From an uncultured Pelagibacteraceae bacterium (GTDB taxonomy: Bacteria > Pseudomonadota > Alphaproteobacteria > Pelagibacterales > Pelagibacteraceae): a stretch of 64,000 bases of DNA. The stretch is taken from positions 62,001 to 126,000 of the forward strand of contig CACHCL010000001.1 of NCBI GenBank assembly GCA_902578315.1, read 5' to 3'. The position numbers and the translations under genes were made by a program. The notes beneath the pieces were generated by a model. It made no database searches. It saw nothing but the letters and a program-made list of their open reading frames with translations, and had not been told where the DNA came from. This document shows, piece after piece, positions 55,935 to 64,000 of the stretch; position 1 is the stretch's first letter; each line of letters begins with the position of its first letter.

Positions 55935-57440
55935 TTAAAAGATACCCTTACTACTTTTGGATTTATTTTTTACTGATGAGTTTACCTCTACATTTAAACC
56001 TGTTAAATCTTTTGCTTTTAATTTTGGGAGATTTTGCACACATTTTAAAAATCTATCCGACTCTTTTTTTGAAATAATGCCTTCAGTTAAACTTTTGAAT
56101 TTATTTATATATTCTTTGCGCAAAAAAGGTTTTTTGCCAGCTGGATGTGCATCTGCAACGTTAATTTCCTCTGATATTTTGGACCCATCTTTCATTGTAA
56201 TAACTACTTTTCCACCAAAACATTTATTTTTAGGGTTAGGATCATGATATTTTTCAGTCCATTTTGGATCCTCTTTAGTTGAAATTTTTTGCCAAAGTTC
56301 AACAGTACTTTTTCTTTGCGCTCTTTTAGGAGTGTAGGATTTTATATGATGCCAAGCACCATCTTCTAGCGCTACTGCAAAAATATACATTATAGAATGA
56401 TCTAAAGTTTCCCTACTTGCTTTTGGATCCATTTTTTGAGGATCATTTGCTCCGGTACCAATTACGTAGTGAGTATGATGACTTGTTTCAATTAAAATAT
56501 TTTCAATATCACCAACATTAGAAATTTTTTTATTTAGGCTCCTAGCTAGATCAATCAAAGCTTGGGATTGATATTCTGCCGAATGCTCTTTAGTATAAGT
56601 TTCAAGTATTGCTCGCTTAGGCTCATTAATATTTGGTAATGGAACTGAGTATTCTTTATCTGGTCCAGATAAAACATAAGCTATAACACTATCCTCTCCC
56701 TCATAAATCGGTGAAGGAGCGCCCTCACCTCGCATACATCTATCGACTGCCTCTACTGCAAGTTTACCAGCATGCGCTGGTGCAAAAGCTTTCCAACTAG
56801 ATATTTCTCCTTTTCGAGATTGTCTTGTGGATACGGTAATATGTAACGCTTGTTGAACAGATTGATAAATAACATCTGTTTTTAAATTTAATAAACTCCC
56901 TATGCCAGCTGCAACACTTGGGCCTAGGTGAGCTATATGATCAATTTTATGTTCATGTAAGCAAATGCCTTTTACTAAGTTTACTTGCACCTCATAACCG
57001 GTAAGTATTCCTCTTATTAAGTCTTTACCATTACATCCCTTTTGTTGTGCAACTGCTAAGATTGCAGGAATATTATCACCTGGATGACTGTAATCCGCTG
57101 CTAAAAAAGTATCATGATAATCTAATTCTCTCACAGCTGTTCCATTTGCCCATGCAGCCCACTCACAATCTACTTTAATTTTTGGATTTAGACCAAAAAC
57201 TGTAGCACCTTTTTTTCTAGAATGTGCTAGAGCCATTGCTCTTGCTGATGTAACTGGTGCTCTATTAAAAGAGGCAATAGCTACTGATGCATTATCAATA
57301 ATTCTATTAATTACCATATCAACTGCATCTTTATCTAATTTCGCTTGATCTGATGCAATCTCAGCAATTTTCCAAGCTAATTGATCTTCTTTTTTTAGAT
57401 TTGATTTTGACGGATGAACTTTTACTTTTATATTTCTCAT
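55935..57440 (-). CDS. prpD: MmgE/PrpD family protein (2-methylcitrate dehydratase-like)
   Basis: [58 protein letters not shown]. Confidence 0.92.
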   Translation of the reverse strand: MRNIKVKVHPSKSNLKKEDQLAWKIAEIASDQAKLDKDAVDMVINRIIDNASVAIASFNRAPVTSARAMALAHSRKKGATVFGLNPKIKVDCEWAAWANGTAVRELDYHDTFLAADYSHPGDNIPAILAVAQQKGCNGKDLIRGILTGYEVQVNLVKGICLHEHKIDHIAHLGPSVAAGIGSLLNLKTDVIYQSVQQALHITVSTRQSRKGEISSWKAFAPAHAGKLAVEAVDRCMRGEGAPSPIYEGEDSVIAYVLSGPDKEYSVPLPNINEPKRAILETYTKEHSAEYQSQALIDLARSLNKKISNVGDIENILIETSHHTHYVIGTGANDPQKMDPKASRETLDHSIMYIFAVALEDGAWHHIKSYTPKRAQRKSTVELWQKISTKEDPKWTEKYHDPNPKNKCFGGKVVITMKDGSKISEEINVADAHPAGKKPFLRKEYINKFKSLTEGIISKKESDRFLKCVQNLPKLKAKDLTGLNVEVNSSVKNKSKSSKGIF

Positions 57441-60116
57441 TTAATTAGCAAGCATATTTCTTAAAACATACTGTAAAATTCCTCCGTTTTTGTAGTACTC
57501 CACTTCATTAGCAGTATCAATTCTACAAAGCATTGGAATTTTTTTGCTAGTTCCGTCTTGATATTTAATTTCACAAGTCACCTCTTGTCTTGGCTTTAAA
57601 CCTTTGTCAATATCTACAACTGAAACTAACTCAGCTCCTGTAATGTTCAATTTTTTTCGATTGAAGCCATCTTTAAACTGTAAGGGCAAAACTCCCATTC
57701 CAATTAAATTTGATCTATGAATTCTCTCAAAACTTTCTGCTAAAACAGCTTTAATTCCTAAGAGTTTAGTTCCTTTTGCTGCCCAGTCCCTAGACGAACC
57801 TGTTCCGTATTCTTTACCGGCAATTACTACTAAATCATTTTTTCTTTTTTTGTATTCCATTGCAGCTTCGTAGACACTCATTACTTTTCCGTCTGGCTGC
57901 AAAGTTGTAAATCCACCTTCGGTACCAGGAGCCATCTCATTTCTAATTTTTATATTTCCAAAAGTTCCTCTCATCATTACTTCATGATTTCCTCTTCTAG
58001 CGCCATATGAGTTAAAATCTTTTTGTTGTATTTGATGCTTCATAAAATAATCGCCAGTTGGACTTTCTTTTTTAATACTTCCTGCTGGTGAAATATGATC
58101 AGTAGTTACTGTGTCAGCTAATAATAAAAGAATTCTTGCGTCATTAATTGGTTTAAAACCCTCTGGTTGATCAGGTAAATCATCAAAAAATGGTGGTCTT
58201 TTTACATACGTAGAATTAGCTTCCCAGTTATAAATATCACTATCTGTTGTGTTGATAGCTTGCCATTCTTTAGGTCCCTTTGAGACATTTGAGTATCTTT
58301 GTTTAAACATTTCTGCGTTTAAAGAACTTAAAATCAAATCTTCAATTTCTTTATTACTTGGCCAAATATCTTTTAAAAAAACATCTTCGCCATTTTTATC
58401 CTTACCAAGTGGTGACTTGTACATATCAAAATTCATATTACCTGCCAAAGCATAAGCAACTACAAGTGGAGGTGAAGCTAAATAATTCGCTTTTACATCT
58501 GGATTAATTCTTCCTTCAAAGTTCCTATTTCCAGATAAAACTGAAACTGCGTAAAGATCATTTTTATTTATTGCATCTGATATATTTTGATTTAAAGGTC
58601 CAGAGTTACCAATACAAGTTGTGCAGCCATAACCAACTAAATTAAAACCAAGTTCATCTAAATATTTATTTAAACCTGCTTTCTCTAAATAGTCAGTTAC
58701 AACTTGTGATCCTGGTGCAAGTGAAGTTTTTACCCAAGGTTTAACTTTTAATCCTTTTTCATGTGCTTTCTTTGCTAAAAGACCTGCGCCGAGCATTACG
58801 CTTGGATTTGAAGTATTTGTACAAGATGTTATTGCAGCAATAACTATATCACCATCCTTTATATTGAAGTCAGCACCTTCAACTTTAGCTTCGATAGCCT
58901 TATCTCTTTTTGCATTTTCTCTATAAACTTTTGCAAAAGCAGTTGAAGCTTCGGTAAGTAAAACTTTATCCTGGGGTCGTTTTGGTCCAGAGATACTTGT
59001 CACGACACTACTTACATCTAACGAGAGAGTATCTGAAAATACAACGTCATTGCTTGCCCAAAGACCTTGTGCTTTTGAGTAATTTTCGACTAAAGCTATT
59101 GTTTCTTGATCTCTTCCAGATAATTTTAAATATTTAAGAGTTTCATCATCAACTGGAAAGAAACCACATGTAGCTCCATATTCAGGAGCCATATTTGCAA
59201 TTGTTGCTCTATCAGCTAAAGTTAAATTTTTTAAACCTTCTCCATAAAACTCAACAAATTTTCCAACTACACCTTTTTTTCTTAACATTTCAACAATGAT
59301 TAAAACTAAGTCTGTTGCAGTTGTTCCTTCTTTTAATTTTCCTTTGAGCTCTACACCAATGACTTCTGGAATTAACATTGAAATAGGCTGACCTAACATT
59401 GCGGCCTCAGCTTCTATTCCTCCAACGCCCCAACCTAGGACTGATAAACCATTCACCATTGTTGTATGACTATCAGTTCCAACTAGAGTATCTGGATAAG
59501 CGTACATATCATTTCCGCTTTTTGATGACCAAACTACTTTAGATAAATATTCTAAATTTACTTGATGACAAATTCCTGTTCCGGGTGGTACAACTCTAAA
59601 ATTGTTAAATGCTTTTTGCCCCCATTTTAAAAAAGAGTATCGTTCGCCATTTCTTGAAAATTCTCTCTCAACATTTTGATTAAATGATTTTCCTGATGCA
59701 TACTCGTCGACCATCACAGAATGATCTATAACTAAATCAACTGTAGATAATGGATTAATTTTGTCTGGGTTTTTATTTTTATCTTTTACTGCATCTCTCA
59801 TAGCTGCAAGATCAGCAATTGCAGGAATTCCAGTATAATCTTGTAATAAAGTACGTGCAGGTCTGTAAGCTATTTCAGTGTTGGACTTTTTATTTTTTAA
59901 CCATTCTTTTATTGCTAAAATCTGTTTTTTATCCACTGTTAAATCATCCTCATATCTAAGTAGATTTTCTAATAAAACTTTAAGAGATTTTGGTAGCTTT
60001 GAAATTCCGTCTAAGCCATTCTTTTCGGCTTTTTTTAAATTGAAGATCTTATAATCTTTACCTAGTGATGAAATATTATCTAATGATTTAAAGGAATTTT
60101 TACTATTAAATTTCAT
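57441..60116 (-). CDS. acnA: Aconitate hydratase
   Basis: SLVGTDSHTTMVNGLSVLGWGVGGIEAEAAMLGQP, AAITSCTNTSNPSVMLGAGLLA, GYGCTTCIGNSGPL, AGKEYGTGSSRDWAAKG. Confidence 0.98.
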   Translation of the reverse strand: MKFNSKNSFKSLDNISSLGKDYKIFNLKKAEKNGLDGISKLPKSLKVLLENLLRYEDDLTVDKKQILAIKEWLKNKKSNTEIAYRPARTLLQDYTGIPAIADLAAMRDAVKDKNKNPDKINPLSTVDLVIDHSVMVDEYASGKSFNQNVEREFSRNGERYSFLKWGQKAFNNFRVVPPGTGICHQVNLEYLSKVVWSSKSGNDMYAYPDTLVGTDSHTTMVNGLSVLGWGVGGIEAEAAMLGQPISMLIPEVIGVELKGKLKEGTTATDLVLIIVEMLRKKGVVGKFVEFYGEGLKNLTLADRATIANMAPEYGATCGFFPVDDETLKYLKLSGRDQETIALVENYSKAQGLWASNDVVFSDTLSLDVSSVVTSISGPKRPQDKVLLTEASTAFAKVYRENAKRDKAIEAKVEGADFNIKDGDIVIAAITSCTNTSNPSVMLGAGLLAKKAHEKGLKVKPWVKTSLAPGSQVVTDYLEKAGLNKYLDELGFNLVGYGCTTCIGNSGPLNQNISDAINKNDLYAVSVLSGNRNFEGRINPDVKANYLASPPLVVAYALAGNMNFDMYKSPLGKDKNGEDVFLKDIWPSNKEIEDLILSSLNAEMFKQRYSNVSKGPKEWQAINTTDSDIYNWEANSTYVKRPPFFDDLPDQPEGFKPINDARILLLLADTVTTDHISPAGSIKKESPTGDYFMKHQIQQKDFNSYGARRGNHEVMMRGTFGNIKIRNEMAPGTEGGFTTLQPDGKVMSVYEAAMEYKKRKNDLVVIAGKEYGTGSSRDWAAKGTKLLGIKAVLAESFERIHRSNLIGMGVLPLQFKDGFNRKKLNITGAELVSVVDIDKGLKPRQEVTCEIKYQDGTSKKIPMLCRIDTANEVEYYKNGGILQYVLRNMLAN

Positions 60117-60119
60117 GCG

Positions 60120-60707
60120 CTATACATAGAACAAAATCACACAAACGATAAGTAAAAAAGACATTGTATAATTAAAATTCTTAATAAATTTATCACTTGT
60201 GGCGAATTTTCTCATGTATTTACCCATTAAACACCAGGCTGTTTGACTTCCAACAGCCATCAAAAACCAAACAAATGTTAAAACAATTGAGTCTCTTAAG
60301 TAATTATTTTGTGTATCAATAAATAAAGAAATTGAGGTTAGTCCAACTATAATGCTTTTAGGATTTACGAATTGAAACCAAAAAGTATTCAAAAAAGTTA
60401 CTGGTTTTGGATCAATTTTTTTATCTTTTGTTTGTCCTGCAAAAGATAATTTGTATGCCATATATAGTAAGTAGATTGATCCTAATATTTTTATTGTAGT
60501 TTGAATAAATGCATACTTTTGAAAAACTGCAGCTGACGTTAATTGTAAAAGAATAATTAATAGTGTCCATCCAATTATAACTCCTAACATTGTAGGAATG
60601 GCTTTTCTAAATCCAAAATTAAAAGCTGTATAAGATGTCATAATATTATTTGGACCAGGAGAAAACGCGGTTGCAATACCAAATAAGATTAATGGAAAAA
60701 GTTGCAT
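60120..60707 (-). CDS. LysE/RhtB family exporter
   Basis: FGIATAFSPGPNNIMTSYTAFNFGFRKAIPTMLGVIIGW. Confidence 0.9.
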   Translation of the reverse strand: MQLFPLILFGIATAFSPGPNNIMTSYTAFNFGFRKAIPTMLGVIIGWTLLIILLQLTSAAVFQKYAFIQTTIKILGSIYLLYMAYKLSFAGQTKDKKIDPKPVTFLNTFWFQFVNPKSIIVGLTSISLFIDTQNNYLRDSIVLTFVWFLMAVGSQTAWCLMGKYMRKFATSDKFIKNFNYTMSFLLIVCVILFYV

Positions 60708-60713
60708 TTAAAT

Positions 60714-61163
60714 TTAATGAGGCGCTCTAAACTTACTATGACAAGCCGAACAATTACTCCACATCAGCTCTTTCTGCGCTGCTCTTAGATCTTCAGCAGT
60801 ATCAATAGCTTTGGCAAGTTTTATCATATCTTCTGATGCTTTTTTCATTAGAGCATTAAATTCATCTTTATTTTTCCAAATAGTTGGTAAAGCTTCAGTT
60901 TTAAAACCCTCTTTTGTATTCTCAGGAAAATAATCTAATAATTTAATATAATTATCTGAAATTTTTTTCATTAAGGGTTTTGCCTCTTCGATTTTTTTTG
61001 ATTTTAATAATATAGATATTTTTTTAGCGTTTTGATAGTTTTCGCTAAACATTGCTTTCCTGCCTTTTATAATTTCTTCTACAGTTTGGGCGTTAGCAGT
61101 AAAAGGAAGGCACAAAGAAAAAATAATAATAAGTGTTTTTATTATTTTTATCTTTTGTATCAT
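60714..61163 (-). CDS. Cytochrome c'-like protein
   Basis: Signal peptide; four-helix style; C-terminal MWSNCSACHSKFRAPH heme motif. Confidence 0.85.
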   Translation of the reverse strand: MIQKIKIIKTLIIIFSLCLPFTANAQTVEEIIKGRKAMFSENYQNAKKISILLKSKKIEEAKPLMKKISDNYIKLLDYFPENTKEGFKTEALPTIWKNKDEFNALMKKASEDMIKLAKAIDTAEDLRAAQKELMWSNCSACHSKFRAPH

Positions 61164-61168
61164 GAGAT

Positions 61169-61651
61169 TTATATTGTCATGAAAACTGATGATTTCCCAT
61201 CTTTAAGTTGATAAATAACATAGGGTTCATCTTTATCACCTGGCATACCAGGCGTTCCAATTGGCATTCCCGGTAAAGCTATGCCATCTATATCAGGTTG
61301 CTCTTTTAATAATTTGTTAACTGCTTCAAACGGGACATGACCTTCTATAAAATATTTACCCATAATAGTAGTATGGCAAGACTGCATTTCTACTGGAATA
61401 TTATATTTTTGTTTTATTGTATGAAGGCTTCTCATATCTGTTTGTTTTACTTTGAATTTTTCTTCTTCTAAAAATAAAACATATCCATAACAACATCCGC
61501 ATGAGGGAGTTTTAAAAACTTCAACGATTTGTTTATTGTTAATATTAGCTAAAGCGTCTTTTTTATCTGTGACAAAATTAAAGATATAAAAAGCAGAGAA
61601 TAATACTACTGTAAAAATAATAAATTTAGATATGGTACTTTTAAATGACAT
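61169..61651 (-). CDS. DUF411 metal-binding protein
   Basis: VEVFKTPSCGCCYGYVLFLEEEKFKV, MQSCHTTIMGKYFIEGHVPFEAVNKLL, IALPGMPIGTPGM. Confidence 0.93.
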   Translation of the reverse strand: MSFKSTISKFIIFTVVLFSAFYIFNFVTDKKDALANINNKQIVEVFKTPSCGCCYGYVLFLEEEKFKVKQTDMRSLHTIKQKYNIPVEMQSCHTTIMGKYFIEGHVPFEAVNKLLKEQPDIDGIALPGMPIGTPGMPGDKDEPYVIYQLKDGKSSVFMTI

Positions 61652-61669
61652 GTCTAATAATAATTAATA

Positions 61670-62200
61670 ATGAGAATTTTTAACAGTCATAATGAATATG
61701 GCCTATTGGCCAAATTGTTCCACTGGTTAACATTTATTGTCTTAATAGCCCAAGTTCCTTTTGGATTTTATTTAGTAGGGCTTGAATTTTCTGACGAAAG
61801 AATTGAACTTGAAAATATACATATACTAGTTGGAATAACCGTTTTCTATCTTACTTTGTTTAGACTAATTTGGAAATTTTTTAACAAAAGTCCATCTGAA
61901 ACTAAAAGTTTTTTTAAAGGACAAGTCTTCATTGGAAAGGCTAACCATTTTTTGCTTTATGTATCTATTTTTTCAATAACTGTTTCTGGAATCCTTAAAA
62001 AACTTTATATGGGAGAAAGGCTTAATTTCATATTTTTTAAATTTGGATTTGAAAAAGATAATTTTGTTTTAGCGGATGCTTATTATGAAGTTCATATTTA
62101 TGCTAATTACTTATTATTAGCACTTGTAAGTCTGCATATACTTGCAGTGATTGTTCATCATTTTGTTTTTAAGGATAAAATCTTAAACAAAATTACTTAG
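61670..62200 (+). CDS. Cytochrome b561
   Basis: AKLFHWLTFIVLIAQVPFGFYLV, NIHILVGITVFYLTLFRLIWKF, EVHIYANYLLLALVSLHILAVIVHHFVFKD. Confidence 0.92.
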   Translation: MRIFNSHNEYGLLAKLFHWLTFIVLIAQVPFGFYLVGLEFSDERIELENIHILVGITVFYLTLFRLIWKFFNKSPSETKSFFKGQVFIGKANHFLLYVSIFSITVSGILKKLYMGERLNFIFFKFGFEKDNFVLADAYYEVHIYANYLLLALVSLHILAVIVHHFVFKDKILNKIT

Positions 62201-62634
62201 TGGCAAGCTTCGTTAAATTTTTTTAGTCTCCAATAATTATATGGCCAAGGCGTTACAAAACCAACAGCTAACATTATTGGCACAACCCACCAAGTTAAAA
62301 TAGCTCCTCCAGTAAGAAAATAGTCAGTAGCATTCATAGCAATTTCCATGCTCACCATTGAGATTAAACTCATTCCAACAGCTGTCTTAAAAGCTAGCTT
62401 TAAAGAAAAATTTTGTCTTAATAAGATAACTGTTTCTAAAATAATGCTTGTAATAATTCCATTGATAATCGCTAAAACCATGATTGCTAAAACAGGAAAA
62501 GAAATTTTTGTTAATTGAAAAAATAAAATAGTTCCAAAATCACCAATAGAGCAACCAAGTAAACACCAAAATGTATTTTTGGCACTTCTTGACCATGTAT
62601 GTCTACAGCTCCAATTAAACGTTTCAGAACTCAT
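62197..62634 (-). CDS. DUF4396-like membrane protein
   Basis: WSRSAKNTFWCLLGCSIGDFGTILFFQ...MLISMVSMEIAMNATDYFLTGG...GFVTPWPYNYWRLKKFNEACH. Confidence 0.8.
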   Translation of the reverse strand: MSSETFNWSCRHTWSRSAKNTFWCLLGCSIGDFGTILFFQLTKISFPVLAIMVLAIINGIITSIILETVILLRQNFSLKLAFKTAVGMSLISMVSMEIAMNATDYFLTGGAILTWWVVPIMLAVGFVTPWPYNYWRLKKFNEACH

Positions 62635-62970
62635 TTAAGCAATATCTAGACCATTATCAGTTTTCTGAGATGGGTGCACTAGGACAACTTTTCCGTCCTT
62701 TTCAATTGCGCCAAGCACTAAAACTTCTGATGTAACGCCAGCTATATTTTTTGTCGGAAAATTACAAACCCCAATAACTTGTTTTCCTACTAAATTTTCA
62801 GGAGTGTAATAGTGAGTAATCTGCGCTGAGGATTGTTTTATGCCTATCTCTTTTCCGAAATCTACCTTAACTACTAATGAAGGTTTTCTTGCTTTCTCAT
62901 TTACTTTTGCCTCTAAAATTGTGCCGACCTTAATCCGCACTTTCTTAAAATCATCATAAGTTATTTCCAT
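62635..62970 (-). CDS. tRNA-binding (CsaA-like) protein
   Basis: VRIKVGTILEAKVNEKARKPSLVVKVDFGKEIGIKQSSAQITHYYTPENLVGKQVIGVCNFPTKNIAG. Confidence 0.92.
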   Translation of the reverse strand: MEITYDDFKKVRIKVGTILEAKVNEKARKPSLVVKVDFGKEIGIKQSSAQITHYYTPENLVGKQVIGVCNFPTKNIAGVTSEVLVLGAIEKDGKVVLVHPSQKTDNGLDIA

Positions 62971-62990
62971 AAATTCCTTTCTATAAATAA

Positions 62991-63014
62991 AAAAGGGGGC
63001 CTAAGCCCCCTTTT
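62991..63014 (-). terminator. Intrinsic terminator downstream of LivJ-like gene
   Basis: AAAAGGGGGC-ctaa-GCCCCCTTTT. Confidence 0.92.
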
Positions 63015-63034
63015 AAATTAGTTAAGCAATTGGT

Positions 63035-64000
63035 TTACAGTTCTTTGTATTTACCTTTGCTCCACTCATAAAATACATAACCTGGTAAGCTCACATCACC
63101 TTTTTTGTCAAAGCTTAGTGAACCGATTACAGTATCAAACTTACCTTTTCTCATAACTTTAAGAACTTTAGCAGGATCGTTTGTTCCAGCTTGATTAGCA
63201 GCTTGTTCGAATACCTGTAACGCAGCGTATGAATAAAGCACATAACCTTCTGGCTCAATACCAGCAGCTTTAAATTCTTTTACAACATCTGCAGCAGCAG
63301 GGTTATTTCTTGGATCTGGAGAGAAAGTCATTAAAGTACCTTCGCCTGCATTTCCCGTGATATCCCAATACTCAGCTGTAACTAATGCGTCACCACTGAT
63401 TAATTTAGTTTTCATACCTTGATCTCTCATTTGTCTTACGATCAAACCACCTTCTGTGTGGTAACCACCAAGATAAACTGCATCAATGTTATTTGATTTT
63501 AGTTTTGAAACTAAAGCAGAGTAGTCTTTTTCACCTGCTGTATAAGCTTCGTACATAGCATCTTTAAGGCCAGCTTTCTTCATGTTTTTTCTAGTCGCAT
63601 CTGCTAAACCTTTTCCGTAAGCAGTTTTATCATGAAGGATAGCTACTTTTTTACCTTTGTAGTTTTCAGCTAAGAATTTACCAGCAACTTCACCTTGCTG
63701 ATCATCTCGACCACAAACTCTAAAAGTATATTTACCACCTTTATCCGTTAACGCTGGATTTGTTGAAGCTGGTGAAACTTGTATAATTCCTTCTTCATTG
63801 TAAACCGCAGAAGCTGGAATTGAAGAACCAGAGCAGAAGTGACCTGCAACATAAGCTACACCTTGACCAGCAAATTTGTTGGCTACAGCAACAGCTTGTT
63901 TAGGATCGCAAGCATCATCTCCGATTTCTAATTTAACTTTCTCACCATTAATTCCACCTTTTTTATTAACGTGCTTTAACCACATTTCAGCACCAGCTTT
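63035..64000 (-). CDS. livJ: Branched-chain amino-acid-type ABC transporter substrate-binding protein, truncated by window edge
   Basis: EIGDDACDPKQAVAVANKFAGQGVAYVAGHFCSGSSIPASAVYNEEGIIQVSPASTNP...; frame runs to window end. Confidence 0.93.
   Translation of the reverse strand, partial: KAGAEMWLKHVNKKGGINGEKVKLEIGDDACDPKQAVAVANKFAGQGVAYVAGHFCSGSSIPASAVYNEEGIIQVSPASTNPALTDKGGKYTFRVCGRDDQQGEVAGKFLAENYKGKKVAILHDKTAYGKGLADATRKNMKKAGLKDAMYEAYTAGEKDYSALVSKLKSNNIDAVYLGGYHTEGGLIVRQMRDQGMKTKLISGDALVTAEYWDITGNAGEGTLMTFSPDPRNNPAAADVVKEFKAAGIEPEGYVLYSYAALQVFEQAANQAGTNDPAKVLKVMRKGKFDTVIGSLSFDKKGDVSLPGYVFYEWSKGKYKEL

Noticed and set aside
1-64000. CRISPR arrays, transposases, prophage or restriction/defence islands
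   Set aside because: No direct-repeat arrays, IS ends, integrase or nuclease/methylase defence genes were seen.

Overview
AT-rich (~30% GC by eye), densely packed, streamlined alphaproteobacterial DNA. Gene content and protein style look like a SAR11/Pelagibacter-type marine bacterium (inference, no search run). Contents in order: a sugar/glycan block next to tRNA-Met(CAT) (0-7 kb); a run of eight short same-strand genes, six of them ~95-107 aa ferredoxin-fold-like (GYD, DUF1330 and ABM-like) (7-9.6 kb); transport and envelope genes including an SxtJ/DUF5989/carbamoyltransferase/methyltransferase operon (12.6-16.8 kb); a CADD-like putative pABA-forming enzyme (18 kb); a hairpin-rich unassigned RNA candidate downstream of mnmA (22.0-22.2 kb); amt, HU, RseP, LysR, AcuI and FolE (28-33 kb); a long light/photo-oxidative-stress neighbourhood with two photolyase-family proteins, DCC, DUF2256, MsrA, TspO, SOD, DUF3833, Cfa-like, DUF1365 and an amine-oxidase-like FAD protein (35-47.5 kb); gcvTHP behind a tandem glycine riboswitch (47.5-52.1 kb); and a MATE/TerC/PrpD/aconitase/redox/LivJ tail. 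No CRISPR array, IS element, prophage or rRNA operon was seen. Five small ORFs absent from the supplied track were read by hand. Best candidates for something undescribed: the small ferredoxin-fold cluster, the RNA at ~22.1 kb, and the apparently permuted photolyase-like protein in the photostress island.
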